Counted from the stretch's first letter, positions 41,918 to 50,598 are shown. The stretch: 64,000 bases of DNA from Listeria cossartiae subsp. cossartiae (GCF_014224155.1 NZ_JAASUI010000002.1:62001-126000); one strand, 5' to 3'. Program-made: numbers and translations. The notes: generated from the letters alone by a model not told the origin.

Positions 41918-42286
41918 TTATTCGTCAGCTTTCACAATCTTAAACCAATGATTCCTACCTAGAAAAAGTCCTACAATTGCCGCAATAAGCCCCACAATAG
42001 AAATCATAAAGATATTTAGCGCCGATCCAATACATATACAAAAAATCATAATAAAAAATAATACCAACATATTTGAATTAATCTTTATGAAAAATTCACC
42101 GCTATCTTCTATATTTCTTTCCTGGCTCTGGAAACCAAATTGAGCAGCTTTTACTTTCACTTTATCCGCTGTAATTGTATGTGACTCCCCATTACCGAGT
42201 GATATACTTTCTCCCGCGTTTACTATAAGTTTTACTGGGGCTGCCCCTCCCATATATCCCGTTTTGCGTGTTATTTTGATAGTCAT
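41918..42286 (-). CDS. Small membrane protein, twin 1
   Basis: A 122-residue protein. A conserved beta N-terminus (MTIKITRKTGYMGGAAPVKLIVNAGESI..) is followed by two adjacent hydrophobic helices (about 73-95 and 96-112) and RNHWFKIVKADE. It is a paralogue of the protein at 42487-42861, in a tandem duplication. I do not recognise the family and no function can be given. Confidence 0.65.
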   Translation of the reverse strand: MTIKITRKTGYMGGAAPVKLIVNAGESISLGNGESHTITADKVKVKAAQFGFQSQERNIEDSGEFFIKINSNMLVLFFIMIFCICIGSALNIFMISIVGLIAAIVGLFLGRNHWFKIVKADE

Positions 42287-42453
42287 AGTTGTCTTCCTCC
42301 CTAATTTCTGTATATTCAGCTATCATACTAGATTATACTTGAAAAAACGGCTTTAAACAAAGGGTTTTCTAGGCATTTTAAAAAATGAATTTTATTTTGT
42401 GAATAAATTATCAATATGGTCATTGTTTTGCTATTTTTTCCTCAAAAACAAAA

Positions 42454-42480
42454 ATAGTATGCGCACTCGGCCCGTACTAT
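42454..42480 (-). terminator. Terminator after second membrane twin
   Basis: ATAGTATGCGC..GGCCCGTACTAT on the plus strand. On the minus strand the stem is followed by TTTTTG. It closely resembles 41879-41907, so the terminator was duplicated with the gene. Confidence 0.8.
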
Positions 42481-42486
42481 CATCCA

Positions 42487-42861
42487 TTATCTCTTTATTT
42501 TCACAAACTCAAACCAATGTTTTCGCGAATAAATACATGATGCCACAAAAAGGCACAAACCAACAACCGCAGAAACCAAGCTAGTGCCCACCAGCCCGTA
42601 AAAAAGAAACGGAAACATCGCGTAATTTAATATTAGTGCCTTACGATTAATTCGCACGACCACATCACTGCTATTTTCCAAAATCGCTTCTTCGCTTCCA
42701 TAAAACCAGTTTGTTACCCGAACCTTCGTTTTCTCCACCTTGGGCATAAAAAAGTGCGATTGGTAGTTATCTAATTTCACAATCTCTTCATTATCAATTC
42801 TAATATTCACCGGAGTAATGCTGCCGCCAATACCTGTTTTACGAGTTATTTTGATTGTCAC
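42487..42861 (-). CDS. Small membrane protein, twin 2
   Basis: A 124-residue protein with the same plan as twin 1: MTIKITRKTGIGGSITPVNIRIDNEEIVKL, two hydrophobic helices near 76-112, and RKHWFEFVKIKR at the end. Sequence similarity to twin 1 is clear at both ends and weaker in between, so the duplication is old. Function unknown. Confidence 0.65.
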   Translation of the reverse strand: MTIKITRKTGIGGSITPVNIRIDNEEIVKLDNYQSHFFMPKVEKTKVRVTNWFYGSEEAILENSSDVVVRINRKALILNYAMFPFLFYGLVGTSLVSAVVGLCLFVASCIYSRKHWFEFVKIKR

Positions 42862-42952
42862 AGTTGCTTCTCCTCCTTGGCTTTATGTCACGTTAATTAT
42901 ACCAAGAAGTAAAAAAAGAACAAGGAAATATCAACTATTTCCTTGCCCTTTT

Positions 42953-43585
42953 TTAAGCAAAACTCGTAACATCAGTAATCGGCAATCGATAAGACTGATA
43001 ACCGGAATTTTTTGCTTTTCCGATAGAAACGATCATCACTGGCACATAACGTTCTGGATCCATATTAAAAGCTTCTGCAACTTCTGTGCGTTCAAAACCG
43101 CCGATTGGATTTGTATCATAACCGTGCGCACGAGCAACGAGCATTAACTGCATTGCTACAAGTCCGCCGTCAATAAGTACTACGCGTTCTGCTTCTGAGC
43201 GGGGAATCGCTTCAAAATACTGGCTTAATTTCGCCATTTGTTGTTCTTTCACTTCTGCTGGCATCAAGCCTCGTTCCACTGATTCTCCGTAGATTTTTTC
43301 GCCGTTTTCGAAGTTTTGTAAATCACCGAAAACTAAAATCATCGCGGAAGAAGATTCGTTTTGACGGGTATTAAAGCGAACTAACGAATTTAATTTTTCT
43401 TTACCCGCATCACTTTCTACAACTACAAAGCGCCATGGCTGCATGTTTACAGACGAAGGAGCAGTTACCGCGTCCTCTAAAATAGCTTTCATTTCCTCTT
43501 GGCTAATTTTCACCGTTTCATCGTATTCCCGAATCGAGCGGCGGTTTTTCATTAAGTCTTCAAAATCATTATTTAAATAAGTCAT
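42953..43585 (-). CDS. Nitroreductase-family NAD(P)H-flavin oxidoreductase
   Basis: A 210-residue FMN-dependent enzyme: MKNRRSIREYDE near residue 12, APSSVNMQPWRFVVVES near 45-61, HGYDTNPIGGFERTEVAEAFNM near 150-171, and a C-terminal VPVMIVSIGKA. It reduces nitro compounds, quinones or similar electrophiles. The ATG at 43585 follows AAGGAGGAG; an upstream extension of eight codons lacks such a site. It forms an operon with the monooxygenase-like gene, under a divergent ArsR-type regulator, suggesting a response to quinone-like or electrophilic stress. Confidence 0.88.
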   Translation of the reverse strand: MTYLNNDFEDLMKNRRSIREYDETVKISQEEMKAILEDAVTAPSSVNMQPWRFVVVESDAGKEKLNSLVRFNTRQNESSSAMILVFGDLQNFENGEKIYGESVERGLMPAEVKEQQMAKLSQYFEAIPRSEAERVVLIDGGLVAMQLMLVARAHGYDTNPIGGFERTEVAEAFNMDPERYVPVMIVSIGKAKNSGYQSYRLPITDVTSFA

Positions 43586-43598
43586 ATTTTTCTCCTCC

Positions 43599-43889
43599 TT
43601 ATCTCGCAAGTGGCGTTAACACTGAAATTTCAAGTTCTTTAGCAACAAAATTGGCTGCGGCTTTCTGAAATTTTTTGAAATGCTCGCTGTCATTATGTTG
43701 TTGAATGGCATCCATATCCGCCCATTTTTCTAACATATAAAAAACTGTTTCGTTTTCCGTCGATTGCACTAATTCATAACCGTGATTTCCTGCTTCTTCT
43801 TGTGACGCGGCGATAACTTCCTTAGTAGCCTGCAAAAAAGCTTCGGTTTGCTCTTTTTTTATCGTCATTCGCGCTTCAATATGCAACAT
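43599..43889 (-). CDS. Antibiotic biosynthesis monooxygenase-like (quinol oxygenase) protein
   Basis: A 96-residue ABM-domain protein with the ferredoxin-like alpha-beta fold: beta MLHIEARMTIK, helix EAFLQATKEVIAASQEE, then GNHGYELVQSTENETVFYMLEKWADMDAIQQHNDSEHFKKF. Such proteins oxidise quinols or polyketides without cofactor, or act as heme-degrading relatives (no IsdG-type Asn-Trp-His triad is evident). It is first of a two-gene operon with the nitroreductase. Confidence 0.82.
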   Translation of the reverse strand: MLHIEARMTIKKEQTEAFLQATKEVIAASQEEAGNHGYELVQSTENETVFYMLEKWADMDAIQQHNDSEHFKKFQKAAANFVAKELEISVLTPLAR

Positions 43890-43914
43890 TTCTCAACAAC
43901 TTCTTTCAGATTTT

Positions 43915-43938
43915 ATAGTTCGATTAATTTCGAACTAT
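43915..43938. promoter_or_regulatory. Inverted repeat operator for ArsR-type regulator
   Basis: ATAGTTCG (43915-43922) and CGAACTAT (43931-43938) form a perfect 8-bp inverted repeat with an 8-base AT-rich spacer. It lies between the divergent oxidoreductase operon and the arsR-like gene and is its likely operator. Confidence 0.7.
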
Positions 43939-44000
43939 CATAATATAACATAGCAGCAAGTTCCGCGCAATTAAAATGTAAGTTATGATATGATATTTAT

Positions 44001-44294
44001 ATGAAAAAGTTAAATGAACTCTCAAAATCAGATTTATTATTAATTTTCCAAGCATTAAGCGATCCAATCCGTCTTGATATTTTCCTATGTTTACTGAAAA
44101 ACAAAGAGAAGCGATTCTCTGGCACAACTTACAATATCTCCAAATCCACCATGTCACACCACATTAAACTGCTTAAAGAAGCACAACTGATTAATTTAAG
44201 AAAGGAAGGGACAACGCATATTTATTCGGTGAACGAAGAATTAGTGGACGCAATTGGCTACTTCTTTGATACGTGCAAAAACAAACAGCAATAA
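44001..44294 (+). CDS. ArsR-family winged-helix repressor
   Basis: A 97-residue winged-helix protein. LLIFQALSDPIRLDIFLCLL (about 12-31) and the recognition helix in YNISKSTMSHHIKLLKEAQLINLRKEG (about 47-73) are typical. There is no CxC or similar metal-binding motif, so it probably senses something other than metal, such as redox or a small organic ligand, in keeping with the divergent oxidoreductase genes. A perfect inverted repeat lies in the intergenic gap. Confidence 0.85.
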   Translation: MKKLNELSKSDLLLIFQALSDPIRLDIFLCLLKNKEKRFSGTTYNISKSTMSHHIKLLKEAQLINLRKEGTTHIYSVNEELVDAIGYFFDTCKNKQQ

Positions 44295-44374
44295 CTTCAT
44301 TTCAAAAACTATTAACCTTATTAACATTTTGATATAATTTAAATATCAACTTACTTAAGGATGTGGTTTTTTTA

Positions 44375-45898
44375 GTGAAAAGAATATTAATTAGGTCAGG
44401 CATGCGACCCACGAATGTATACATGCCGGAAGACCTCTATTTAAAAGATCGGACAGGTTTTAACAACGGCAACCTTGCTTATCAATACAGTATTTATCGA
44501 GCTTTATGGAATGACGATGTAGAAATACACGCAGATGGGCTGTCATCTAACCCTAACCTCGCAGAAAAAATCAATGAAAATTACGACCTCTATGTTATGC
44601 CTTTAGCAGACGCGTTTCGAGATGACTTCAGGCCCATACTCCGCAATTACACCCAACTTATACGCAAATTAAAAATCCCCGTCGTCGTCACGGGCGTAGG
44701 CTTACGAGCGAATTACGAACCACAACTAGATGAGGGTTTTGCTTTTGATGAAGATGTTACTAACTTTGTAAAAGCAGTCTTAGAAAAATCAGCTCAAATT
44801 GGAGTCCGCGGACAAATTACTGCTGATTACCTAAAAAAGCTAGGCTTTAATGATGACCTCGACTTTCGAGTAATTGGTTGTCCTTCCCTTTATACATTCG
44901 GACGAGAAATAAAAATAAGAGACTTACACTTAACACATCAATCCTCCATCGCGATTAACGCATCTCCAACCTCTTCAGAAACTGCTATCCAATTCTTAAA
45001 CAATCTGATTACTACATACAAAGACTATCACTTTATCCCCCAACACCTAGACGAATTCCATTTAATGTACGCTGGTGGCCCAGATATTACTAGCGATATC
45101 AAAGGTTATCCCACAAATATCGAACATAAATATTATCAAGAAGGCCGCGTGAAATACTTTACTAGCATGCCTAGTTGGTATGATTTCGTGAAAAATATTG
45201 ATTTTAGTATTGGTTCTCGCTTGCATGGCAACGTTATTCCTACAATCGTCGGAACACCTAATATCTCATTTGTACAAGATGCCCGAATGCGCGAACTAGC
45301 TTCCTATCACGCCCTTCCTCACGTCACAATTGACGAACTAAAGAAAATCAGCAACATGCAAGAATTACTCGGTAAAGTCGATCTAAAATCTGCTGAAAAA
45401 GTGCAAGCGCAGAATTTCGATAATTACATTGATTTCTTAGATACAAATGGGCTAAATCACATCTATAAACACGACAAAAACAGAAAATCTGCCCCAATGG
45501 ACGAACTTATTCAATCCATTAATTTCCCCACTAGCCCAGAAGTCATTTCCACATTAAATCCAACAGAGATGCTAAATCGAGTAAAATTTTCTGCCAATCT
45601 ATTAAAAGAAAGGCATGATTTTAGCACCAAATACCGAGTCAACCTCGTTAATAACCAACTTACCCAACTGAAAAAAACTACCGCGGACCAAAACAAAAAA
45701 CACCAAGAAAAAAATAAACACTTAGAAAACGAACTTAAACAAGCCGAACAAAAATTACAACTTACAACAAATAAAAATAATGAACTAACGAACAAAATCA
45801 AACATTATCAAGGGACTTTAAATCGAAAATCCGTAAAAATGACCTTAAAGGTTGTTAACTCACTAGCAGACGTTAAAAAGAAAGTTTCCAAAAGCTGA
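44375..45898 (+). CDS. Polysaccharide pyruvyl transferase-like protein with coiled-coil tail
   Basis: A 507-residue protein. Residues ~1-330 match the PS_pyruv_trans (CsaB/WcaK) fold: GFNNGNLAYQYSIYRAL near 25-41, VVTGVGLRANY near 106, the IGVRGQITADYL segment near 145, and DFSIGSRLHGNVIPTIVGTPNI (about 285-306) as the hallmark SRxHG. The last ~80 residues are Lys/Gln/Glu-rich coiled coil. It would attach pyruvate ketals to surface sugars or be a related glycan enzyme. No other glycan genes are nearby. I prefer the GTG at 44375; a GTG at 44363 abuts the AAGGA ribosome site. Confidence 0.75.
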   Translation: MKRILIRSGMRPTNVYMPEDLYLKDRTGFNNGNLAYQYSIYRALWNDDVEIHADGLSSNPNLAEKINENYDLYVMPLADAFRDDFRPILRNYTQLIRKLKIPVVVTGVGLRANYEPQLDEGFAFDEDVTNFVKAVLEKSAQIGVRGQITADYLKKLGFNDDLDFRVIGCPSLYTFGREIKIRDLHLTHQSSIAINASPTSSETAIQFLNNLITTYKDYHFIPQHLDEFHLMYAGGPDITSDIKGYPTNIEHKYYQEGRVKYFTSMPSWYDFVKNIDFSIGSRLHGNVIPTIVGTPNISFVQDARMRELASYHALPHVTIDELKKISNMQELLGKVDLKSAEKVQAQNFDNYIDFLDTNGLNHIYKHDKNRKSAPMDELIQSINFPTSPEVISTLNPTEMLNRVKFSANLLKERHDFSTKYRVNLVNNQLTQLKKTTADQNKKHQEKNKHLENELKQAEQKLQLTTNKNNELTNKIKHYQGTLNRKSVKMTLKVVNSLADVKKKVSKS

Positions 45899-45904
45899 TA
45901 AACA

Positions 45905-45934
45905 AAAAAGCAGCCTTTAAATTGGCTGCTTTTT
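45905..45934. terminator. Bidirectional terminator
   Basis: AAAAGCAGCC and GGCTGCTTTT arms with a TTTAAATT loop end the convergent pyruvyl transferase-like and DUF2200 genes. Confidence 0.88.
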
Positions 45935-45936
45935 AC

Positions 45937-46287
45937 TTATTTTCGTAAAATTTTCTCCATCTTTTTCCCTTTTGCGAGTTCATCAACTAATTTATCCAAA
46001 TAGCGAATTTGTTGCATCAGTTTATCTTCAATTTCTTCCACCCGGTAGCCGCAAATAACTCCGGTAATCAAAGAAGCATTGGGGTTCATTTTTGGAGCTT
46101 GGTTGAAAAAGGTTTCGAAATCAATTTCTTGATCGATAGCTTGTTGTAAGGATGCTTGGTCGTAGCCTGTTAGCCAGAAAATAATTTCGTCCACTTCTTC
46201 TTTTGTGCGGTCTTTTTTCTCCACTTTTTGTATGTAAAGAGGGTATACACTAGCGAATGACATTGTGTAGATTCTTGGTTTTTTCAT
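45937..46287 (-). CDS. DUF2200-family protein
   Basis: A 116-residue protein starting [43 protein letters not shown]. It matches DUF2200 in length and opening. The middle [47 protein letters not shown] is conserved in the family. Function unknown; cytosolic. The ATG at 46287 follows AAAGGAGG, whereas the frame upstream lacks a site. Confidence 0.8.
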   Translation of the reverse strand: MKKPRIYTMSFASVYPLYIQKVEKKDRTKEEVDEIIFWLTGYDQASLQQAIDQEIDFETFFNQAPKMNPNASLITGVICGYRVEEIEDKLMQQIRYLDKLVDELAKGKKMEKILRK

Positions 46288-46371
46288 GTGGGTGTTCCTC
46301 CTTTGATTGTGTTTTAATGACACTTTCTATTGTATCAAAATACGCTATTTGTTCAATTATTATGTACGAAA

Positions 46372-46408
46372 AAAAGCATCAACAGACAATAAGTCCATTG
46401 AAGCTTTT
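46372..46408 (-). terminator. Terminator after DUF956 gene
   Basis: AAAAGCATCAA (46372-46382) pairs imperfectly with TTGAAGCTTTT (46398-46408); on the minus strand a T-run follows. Confidence 0.65.
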
Positions 46409-46422
46409 CGGTATAAATCGGC

Positions 46423-46827
46423 TTATTTATTTTTGTTTTTCTTCTTGCTAAATATCGACCGAAACGAGCGCTTCATAACGTCAAAGAAACTGAGCGAGCT
46501 CACCATATTGGCTGGGTCGACATAAACTCGTATTTTACGTAAAACTTCTTTAGGCTTTTTAGAAGCAAATGTGTATGTGCCGTTGCGCTTTGTTTTAATG
46601 GCGTAGCGAGGAATCCACTTGCCTTTTAGCATAACGGATACGATAACTTGATCTACTTCTTCCCAAGGAATTTGGACGAATTTCCGCACATCACGTGAGT
46701 TGAAAAATTCAAAACCTTTGTCGCCAATCATAATTTTCCCGTAATCTGTAAGTCCAGTATACGCGGTGGCATCTATTGTTAAGTCTACCTTTGTATTAAT
46801 CGATTGAACCAACTGTATTCGCTCCAT
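46423..46827 (-). CDS. DUF956 protein (ManO type), linked to mannose PTS
   Basis: A 134-residue protein. KVDLTIDATAYTGLTDYGKIMIGDKGFEFFNSRDVRKFVQIPWEEVDQVIVSV near 14-66 is the DUF956 core. The C-terminus is basic (SIFSKKKNKNK). The family is found next to mannose PTS genes in Firmicutes (manO). It lies directly after the PTS operon but behind a terminator, so it may be transcribed separately or at a lower level. Its exact role is not established. Confidence 0.8.
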   Translation of the reverse strand: MERIQLVQSINTKVDLTIDATAYTGLTDYGKIMIGDKGFEFFNSRDVRKFVQIPWEEVDQVIVSVMLKGKWIPRYAIKTKRNGTYTFASKKPKEVLRKIRVYVDPANMVSSLSFFDVMKRSFRSIFSKKKNKNK

Positions 46828-46888
46828 TTCTTTTCGCTTGTTTTGTTTATTATACCGTATTCGTTTATCTGTGTCATATATCTAAACG

Positions 46889-46924
46889 AAAAGAGGCTCG
46901 GTGAATATTGCACCAGCCTCTTTT
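46889..46924 (-). terminator. Terminator of mannose PTS operon
   Basis: AAAAGAGGCT..GGTG and CACC..AGCCTCTTTT form a strong hairpin with flanking A- and T-runs. Confidence 0.85.
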
Positions 46925-46938
46925 CGATCAGCTTATTT

Positions 46939-47850
46939 TTACAGAAGCCCGATTAAGTGACCAACTATACCAACTACGAATAGACCTAGAATGATGATAA
47001 TTGGGCTGATTTTTTTCTTAAGTAACCACATACATAAGAATGTAAGAGCTACTGCTGCAAGTCCTGGGATTAAGTTATCCAAGTTATTTTGCAAGGTTGT
47101 TACTTTAATTTCAGAAAGAGCTAAACCTGCTTGTTGTTGTTCTAACGCAGTTTTGATACCTTGAGCGCCTTGTGGAAGATGACTCCAATCAATATACGCA
47201 CCTTCATCAAGTTTAACTTTCGAGATAATTGGCGCAAACTGGATATTTACCCATCTCTGCACCAAGGCGGCGAGGACGAACATCCCGAGTATCGAAGCAC
47301 CTTTTGTAATGTCTTGTAGTAATCCACCAGAAAGGTCATCAGTAATTTTCGAACCAGCTTTGTAGCCGAATTCTTGTGTATACCACATGAAGCCCCAACG
47401 GATTACGTTCCAAGCAACGAAGAATAAAATTGGTCCAAGAATGTTTCCACTCAAGGCAAGAGAAGCACCTAATGCTCCTAACATTGGACGAATTGTAAAC
47501 CAGAATACTGGGTCACCAACACCAGCTAGAGGTCCCATCATACCAACTTTAACCCCTTGAATTGCTACATCATCGACTTCTGCACCATTTGCACGTTCTT
47601 CTTCCAGTGCAAGTGTTACCCCAAGAATTGGAGATGCAATATATGGATGTGTATTAAAGAATTCTAAGTGACGTTTTAGAGCTTGCGAACGATCTTCTTT
47701 AGTTTTATATAATTTTTTAATAGCGGGAATCATAGAGAATGCCCAGCCACCATTTTGCATACGTTCGTAGTTCCATGAACCTTGAATGAACGTAGAGCGC
47801 CATGCTACGCGTAGACGGTCTCTCTTTGATAATTCGATTTTTTCTGCCAT
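46939..47850 (-). CDS. mptD: Mannose PTS enzyme IID
   Basis: A 303-residue protein of the EIID-Man family. FIQGSWNYERMQNGGWAFSMIPAIKKLY (about 17-44) is the signature. A large cytoplasmic region follows, with MMGPLAGVGDPVFWFTIRPMLGALGASLALSGN (about 106-138), then C-terminal membrane segments. With IIC it forms the sugar channel for mannose and glucose. In Listeria this Mpt complex is also the receptor of class IIa bacteriocins. Confidence 0.92.
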   Translation of the reverse strand: MAEKIELSKRDRLRVAWRSTFIQGSWNYERMQNGGWAFSMIPAIKKLYKTKEDRSQALKRHLEFFNTHPYIASPILGVTLALEEERANGAEVDDVAIQGVKVGMMGPLAGVGDPVFWFTIRPMLGALGASLALSGNILGPILFFVAWNVIRWGFMWYTQEFGYKAGSKITDDLSGGLLQDITKGASILGMFVLAALVQRWVNIQFAPIISKVKLDEGAYIDWSHLPQGAQGIKTALEQQQAGLALSEIKVTTLQNNLDNLIPGLAAVALTFLCMWLLKKKISPIIIILGLFVVGIVGHLIGLL

Positions 47851-47871
47851 TCTATTCTCCTCCTTTTTTTA

Positions 47872-48678
47872 TTAATAGTCGTTTAATATATCGCCCAGTG
47901 GATCGCGAGAGTTTCCGCCTCCACCGCCGTTTGAGTTACCGCCACCCATTTTAGATAGGTTAAGGTAAATAAGAGCAAGTGCAACACCTAGAGCACCGAT
48001 TGCGATAAGTGTAAGTTGAGAAATTGCAGCTACTACGAAACCGATAACGAAGAACGGCCATACTTCTTTAGTAGCCATCATGTTGATAACTAGTGCATAA
48101 CCAACGGCAACTACCATTCCTCCACCGATAGCCATACCATCTGTTAACCAAGCTGGCATTGCTTCTAAGAAAGATTGAACGCTGTCTGCTGGAATGAATA
48201 AAAGTGCTGCTGCTGGAATTGCGATACGGATACCTTGCATACAAATTGCTGAAATATGTAACCACTCTACGCTGCGTATATTCCCTTTTTCAGCGGCTCT
48301 GTCCATCAAGTGAACAATTGGAACTGCCAATGTACGAACGATCATTGTTAAGAAAAGACCTGCTACTGCTAGTGGAATTGCAATCGCGATTGCGGATGGA
48401 ATACCCGCTACCCCTTGTCCACCTAATACTAATATAATTGCTGAAGCTACTGAGGCAAGCGCGGCATCTGGTGCTACGGCTGCTCCGATGTTTGCCCATC
48501 CAAGTGCGATCATTTGTAGAGTTCCGCCAAGGATGATACATGCTGTTAAGTTACCTGTTACGAGACCAATTAATGTACATGCGATTAGTGGCTGATGGAA
48601 CTGAAATTCATCCAGAATTCCTTCAATACCTGCTAAAAATGCAATAAGTACTACTAAAATTATTGATATGACAGACAT
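47872..48678 (-). CDS. mptC: Mannose PTS enzyme IIC
   Basis: A 268-residue integral membrane protein of the EIIC-Man family. QFHQPLIACTLIGLVTGNLTACIILGGTLQMIALGWANIGAAVAPDAALASV (about 26-77) is the signature. Several further helices follow, ending in a Gly/Asn-rich tail (NSNGGGGGNSRD). With IID it forms the membrane translocator. The gene is between IIAB and IID, 24 bp after IIAB. Confidence 0.92.
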   Translation of the reverse strand: MSVISIILVVLIAFLAGIEGILDEFQFHQPLIACTLIGLVTGNLTACIILGGTLQMIALGWANIGAAVAPDAALASVASAIILVLGGQGVAGIPSAIAIAIPLAVAGLFLTMIVRTLAVPIVHLMDRAAEKGNIRSVEWLHISAICMQGIRIAIPAAALLFIPADSVQSFLEAMPAWLTDGMAIGGGMVVAVGYALVINMMATKEVWPFFVIGFVVAAISQLTLIAIGALGVALALIYLNLSKMGGGNSNGGGGGNSRDPLGDILNDY

Positions 48679-48701
48679 AATAAACCTCCTATTTTAATTT
48701 T

Positions 48702-49667
48702 TTATTGTGTCTTTAGTTCATTTTTTGCTTTTTTAATGATGTCTTCCATGTTTGCGCTTGAGTCATTAGGGACTTTACGTACATCGAATTTAACGCCTTT
48801 TTCTTTTAATTTCTCAAAAGTGGCAACATCATCTTTACCCATGGAAAGTACTTTGCTAACAACAACTTTACCTACAGAGTGAGCCATGGAACCAACGTTT
48901 ACTTGTTCGATTTCTACGCCACCTTCAATTGCGCGTAAAACATCTTGAGGATTTTCGAATAATAAAAGTGCTTTTGTATTGCCGAAACGTGGATCTTTTG
49001 AAATCTCAATCATTTTTTGGACTGGGATAACGTTAGCTTTTACTCCTGGTGGTGCTGCTTGCTCGATTAATTTTTTACGAAGATCGTCTTTTGCAACTGC
49101 ATCTGAAACGACGATAATTCTTGTTGGGTGTGTTGCTTTTGTCCATGCAGTGGCTACTTGACCATGCAAGAGACGTGAATCAACACGTGCTAGAACGAAT
49201 TCAATTTTTCCATCACCAACTGCAGCGATTTCTGCTTGTGGCTGTTCAGTAGCTGTAACTTGCGGTTGTAGTTCTTCTGGTTTCACACGGATACCTTCTT
49301 GAGCTGGCGCAAGGATATTTGCTGCGATTTCATGTGCGCTTTCCATTGTAAAACGTGATGAGAAAGCTTCAATCAACATTGGCAAGTTAAGTCCTGCTAC
49401 GATTGCCCACTTATCTTTATTGAGTTCATAAAGACCGTTTGCTTGATTGAATGGTGTGCCTCCCCAAAGATCCACTAAGAATAAAACTTCATCTTGGCTA
49501 TCAAAGGATGCAATTGCAGCTTCCATTTTAGCTTTGATGTCTTCTGGACCTTCGCTTGGCATCAAAGTGATTGCTTTAACGTTTTCTTGCTCGCCGAAAA
49601 TCATTGTTCCGGACTGCAAAATACCTTCAGCAAATTCACCGTGAGTTGCGAGGATAATTCCTACCAT
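48702..49667 (-). CDS. mptA: Mannose PTS enzyme IIAB
   Basis: A 321-residue soluble protein. The IIA domain (residues 1-~130) has the phospho-His site in IILATHGEFAEG near residue 10 and FLVDLWGGTPFNQA. An Ala/Pro/Gln linker follows. The IIB domain (about 155-321) has RVDSRLLHGQVATAW, where His ~170 accepts the phosphate, and the SMAHSVGK segment. It passes phosphate from HPr to the sugar. A perfect sigma-54 promoter precedes the gene, in agreement with RpoN and ManR control of mpt in Listeria. Confidence 0.93.
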   Translation of the reverse strand: MVGIILATHGEFAEGILQSGTMIFGEQENVKAITLMPSEGPEDIKAKMEAAIASFDSQDEVLFLVDLWGGTPFNQANGLYELNKDKWAIVAGLNLPMLIEAFSSRFTMESAHEIAANILAPAQEGIRVKPEELQPQVTATEQPQAEIAAVGDGKIEFVLARVDSRLLHGQVATAWTKATHPTRIIVVSDAVAKDDLRKKLIEQAAPPGVKANVIPVQKMIEISKDPRFGNTKALLLFENPQDVLRAIEGGVEIEQVNVGSMAHSVGKVVVSKVLSMGKDDVATFEKLKEKGVKFDVRKVPNDSSANMEDIIKKAKNELKTQ

Positions 49668-49716
49668 CTTTTTCCCTCCTAATATAATTCATTTATTTTG
49701 CTACCCGCTCTATTTA

Positions 49717-49734
49717 TTGCAAGTTCCGTGCCAA
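49717..49734 (-). promoter_or_regulatory. Sigma-54 promoter of mannose PTS operon
   Basis: Minus strand TTGGCACGGAACTTGCA: TGGCAC (49733-49728), 5-base spacer and TTGCA (49722-49718) match the sigma-54 -24/-12 consensus exactly. Confidence 0.92.
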
Positions 49735-49806
49735 CTTTATAGTATTGCGACTAGAATACTGTTGTATCAGTACTTTTCCGAATTAAAATTTTACGGTATT
49801 AATTAG

Positions 49807-49825
49807 TGTATCGTTCGTCGATACA
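49807..49825. promoter_or_regulatory. Inverted repeat, possible activator site
   Basis: TGTATCG (49807-49813) and CGATACA (49819-49825) are perfect arms around TTCGT. They lie about 80 bp upstream of the -24 element, the usual distance for an enhancer-binding activator such as ManR. Confidence 0.55.
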
Positions 49826-49917
49826 GAAAAACATGTATTATAATTTAGTGTATTCATGAAATTGATAATGTATATCAAAAAATCGCTATTAATTCATCAT
49901 AATCCCTATAAAAAGTA

Positions 49918-49955
49918 AAAAAACTACCCAAAAATTATATTTGAGTAGTTTTTTT
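49918..49955. terminator. Terminator after Crp-like gene
   Basis: AAAAACTACCC and GAGTAGTTTTT arms with T-runs on both sides end the minus-strand Crp-like gene. Confidence 0.75.
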
Positions 49956-49962
49956 ATGCTAT

Positions 49963-50598
49963 TTACAAGACACATAATACTTCTAAATCCTGCATTAAAA
50001 TCCAAGGTGTCTTTTTAACATTAATTATTCCTTTTTCAACCAAGCCATTTATGATTAATGAGGTCGTTGAAACGGAGCATTTGGCTAACTTTGCTAGGAC
50101 GTAAATTTTTAGCCATCGTGGAAATACGGGCTTGCTTACTGGATTTAATTCGTACCATTTGATAATTCTCAGTAAAACTTTTTCCACTCGTTCTTCGGGT
50201 TCTGCTGACATTATTTCTCTTTGCCATTCTAAGCTTTTCTCAAAATCTTCCGCTATCTGCAAGAAGAAATTCGATAATAAATTGTGCTCGTCTAGCTTCT
50301 CGAATAGTTCATCTGTTGGAATAATGCTATAGGTTGTACTTTCTAACGCGGATAGCAGTAATACTCTTTCCGTTGTGTAAATAATACGTTCACCCGCAAA
50401 TATTCGTTCAATTGTGGGTTTCTTTCCCGCGCTCTTTTGTATCATTAAACCTTTTTCCATGATGATTATTTGTCCATGTTGCAATTTAAGTTCCTTACCT
50501 ACCTCCAATTCTTGGTGAGTAAGAGAAAAATTCTTTCTAATCCATGAATAAATCAGCAAATCTTGACTGATTAGTTTATGAAATTCTAAAAAAGTCAT
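49963..50598 (-). CDS. Crp/Fnr-family transcription regulator upstream of mannose PTS
   Basis: A 211-residue regulator. The beta-roll region (about 25-120) and winged helix (about 155-205, with LKIYVLAKLAKCSVSTTSLIINGLVEKGII) are recognisable. It belongs to the PrfA-like paralogue set. It lies next to the mpt operon with the same orientation but is separated from it by its own terminator and a sigma-54 promoter. Its effector is unknown. The ATG follows AAAGGAAATAGAAA. Confidence 0.8.
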   Translation of the reverse strand: MTFLEFHKLISQDLLIYSWIRKNFSLTHQELEVGKELKLQHGQIIIMEKGLMIQKSAGKKPTIERIFAGERIIYTTERVLLLSALESTTYSIIPTDELFEKLDEHNLLSNFFLQIAEDFEKSLEWQREIMSAEPEERVEKVLLRIIKWYELNPVSKPVFPRWLKIYVLAKLAKCSVSTTSLIINGLVEKGIINVKKTPWILMQDLEVLCVL

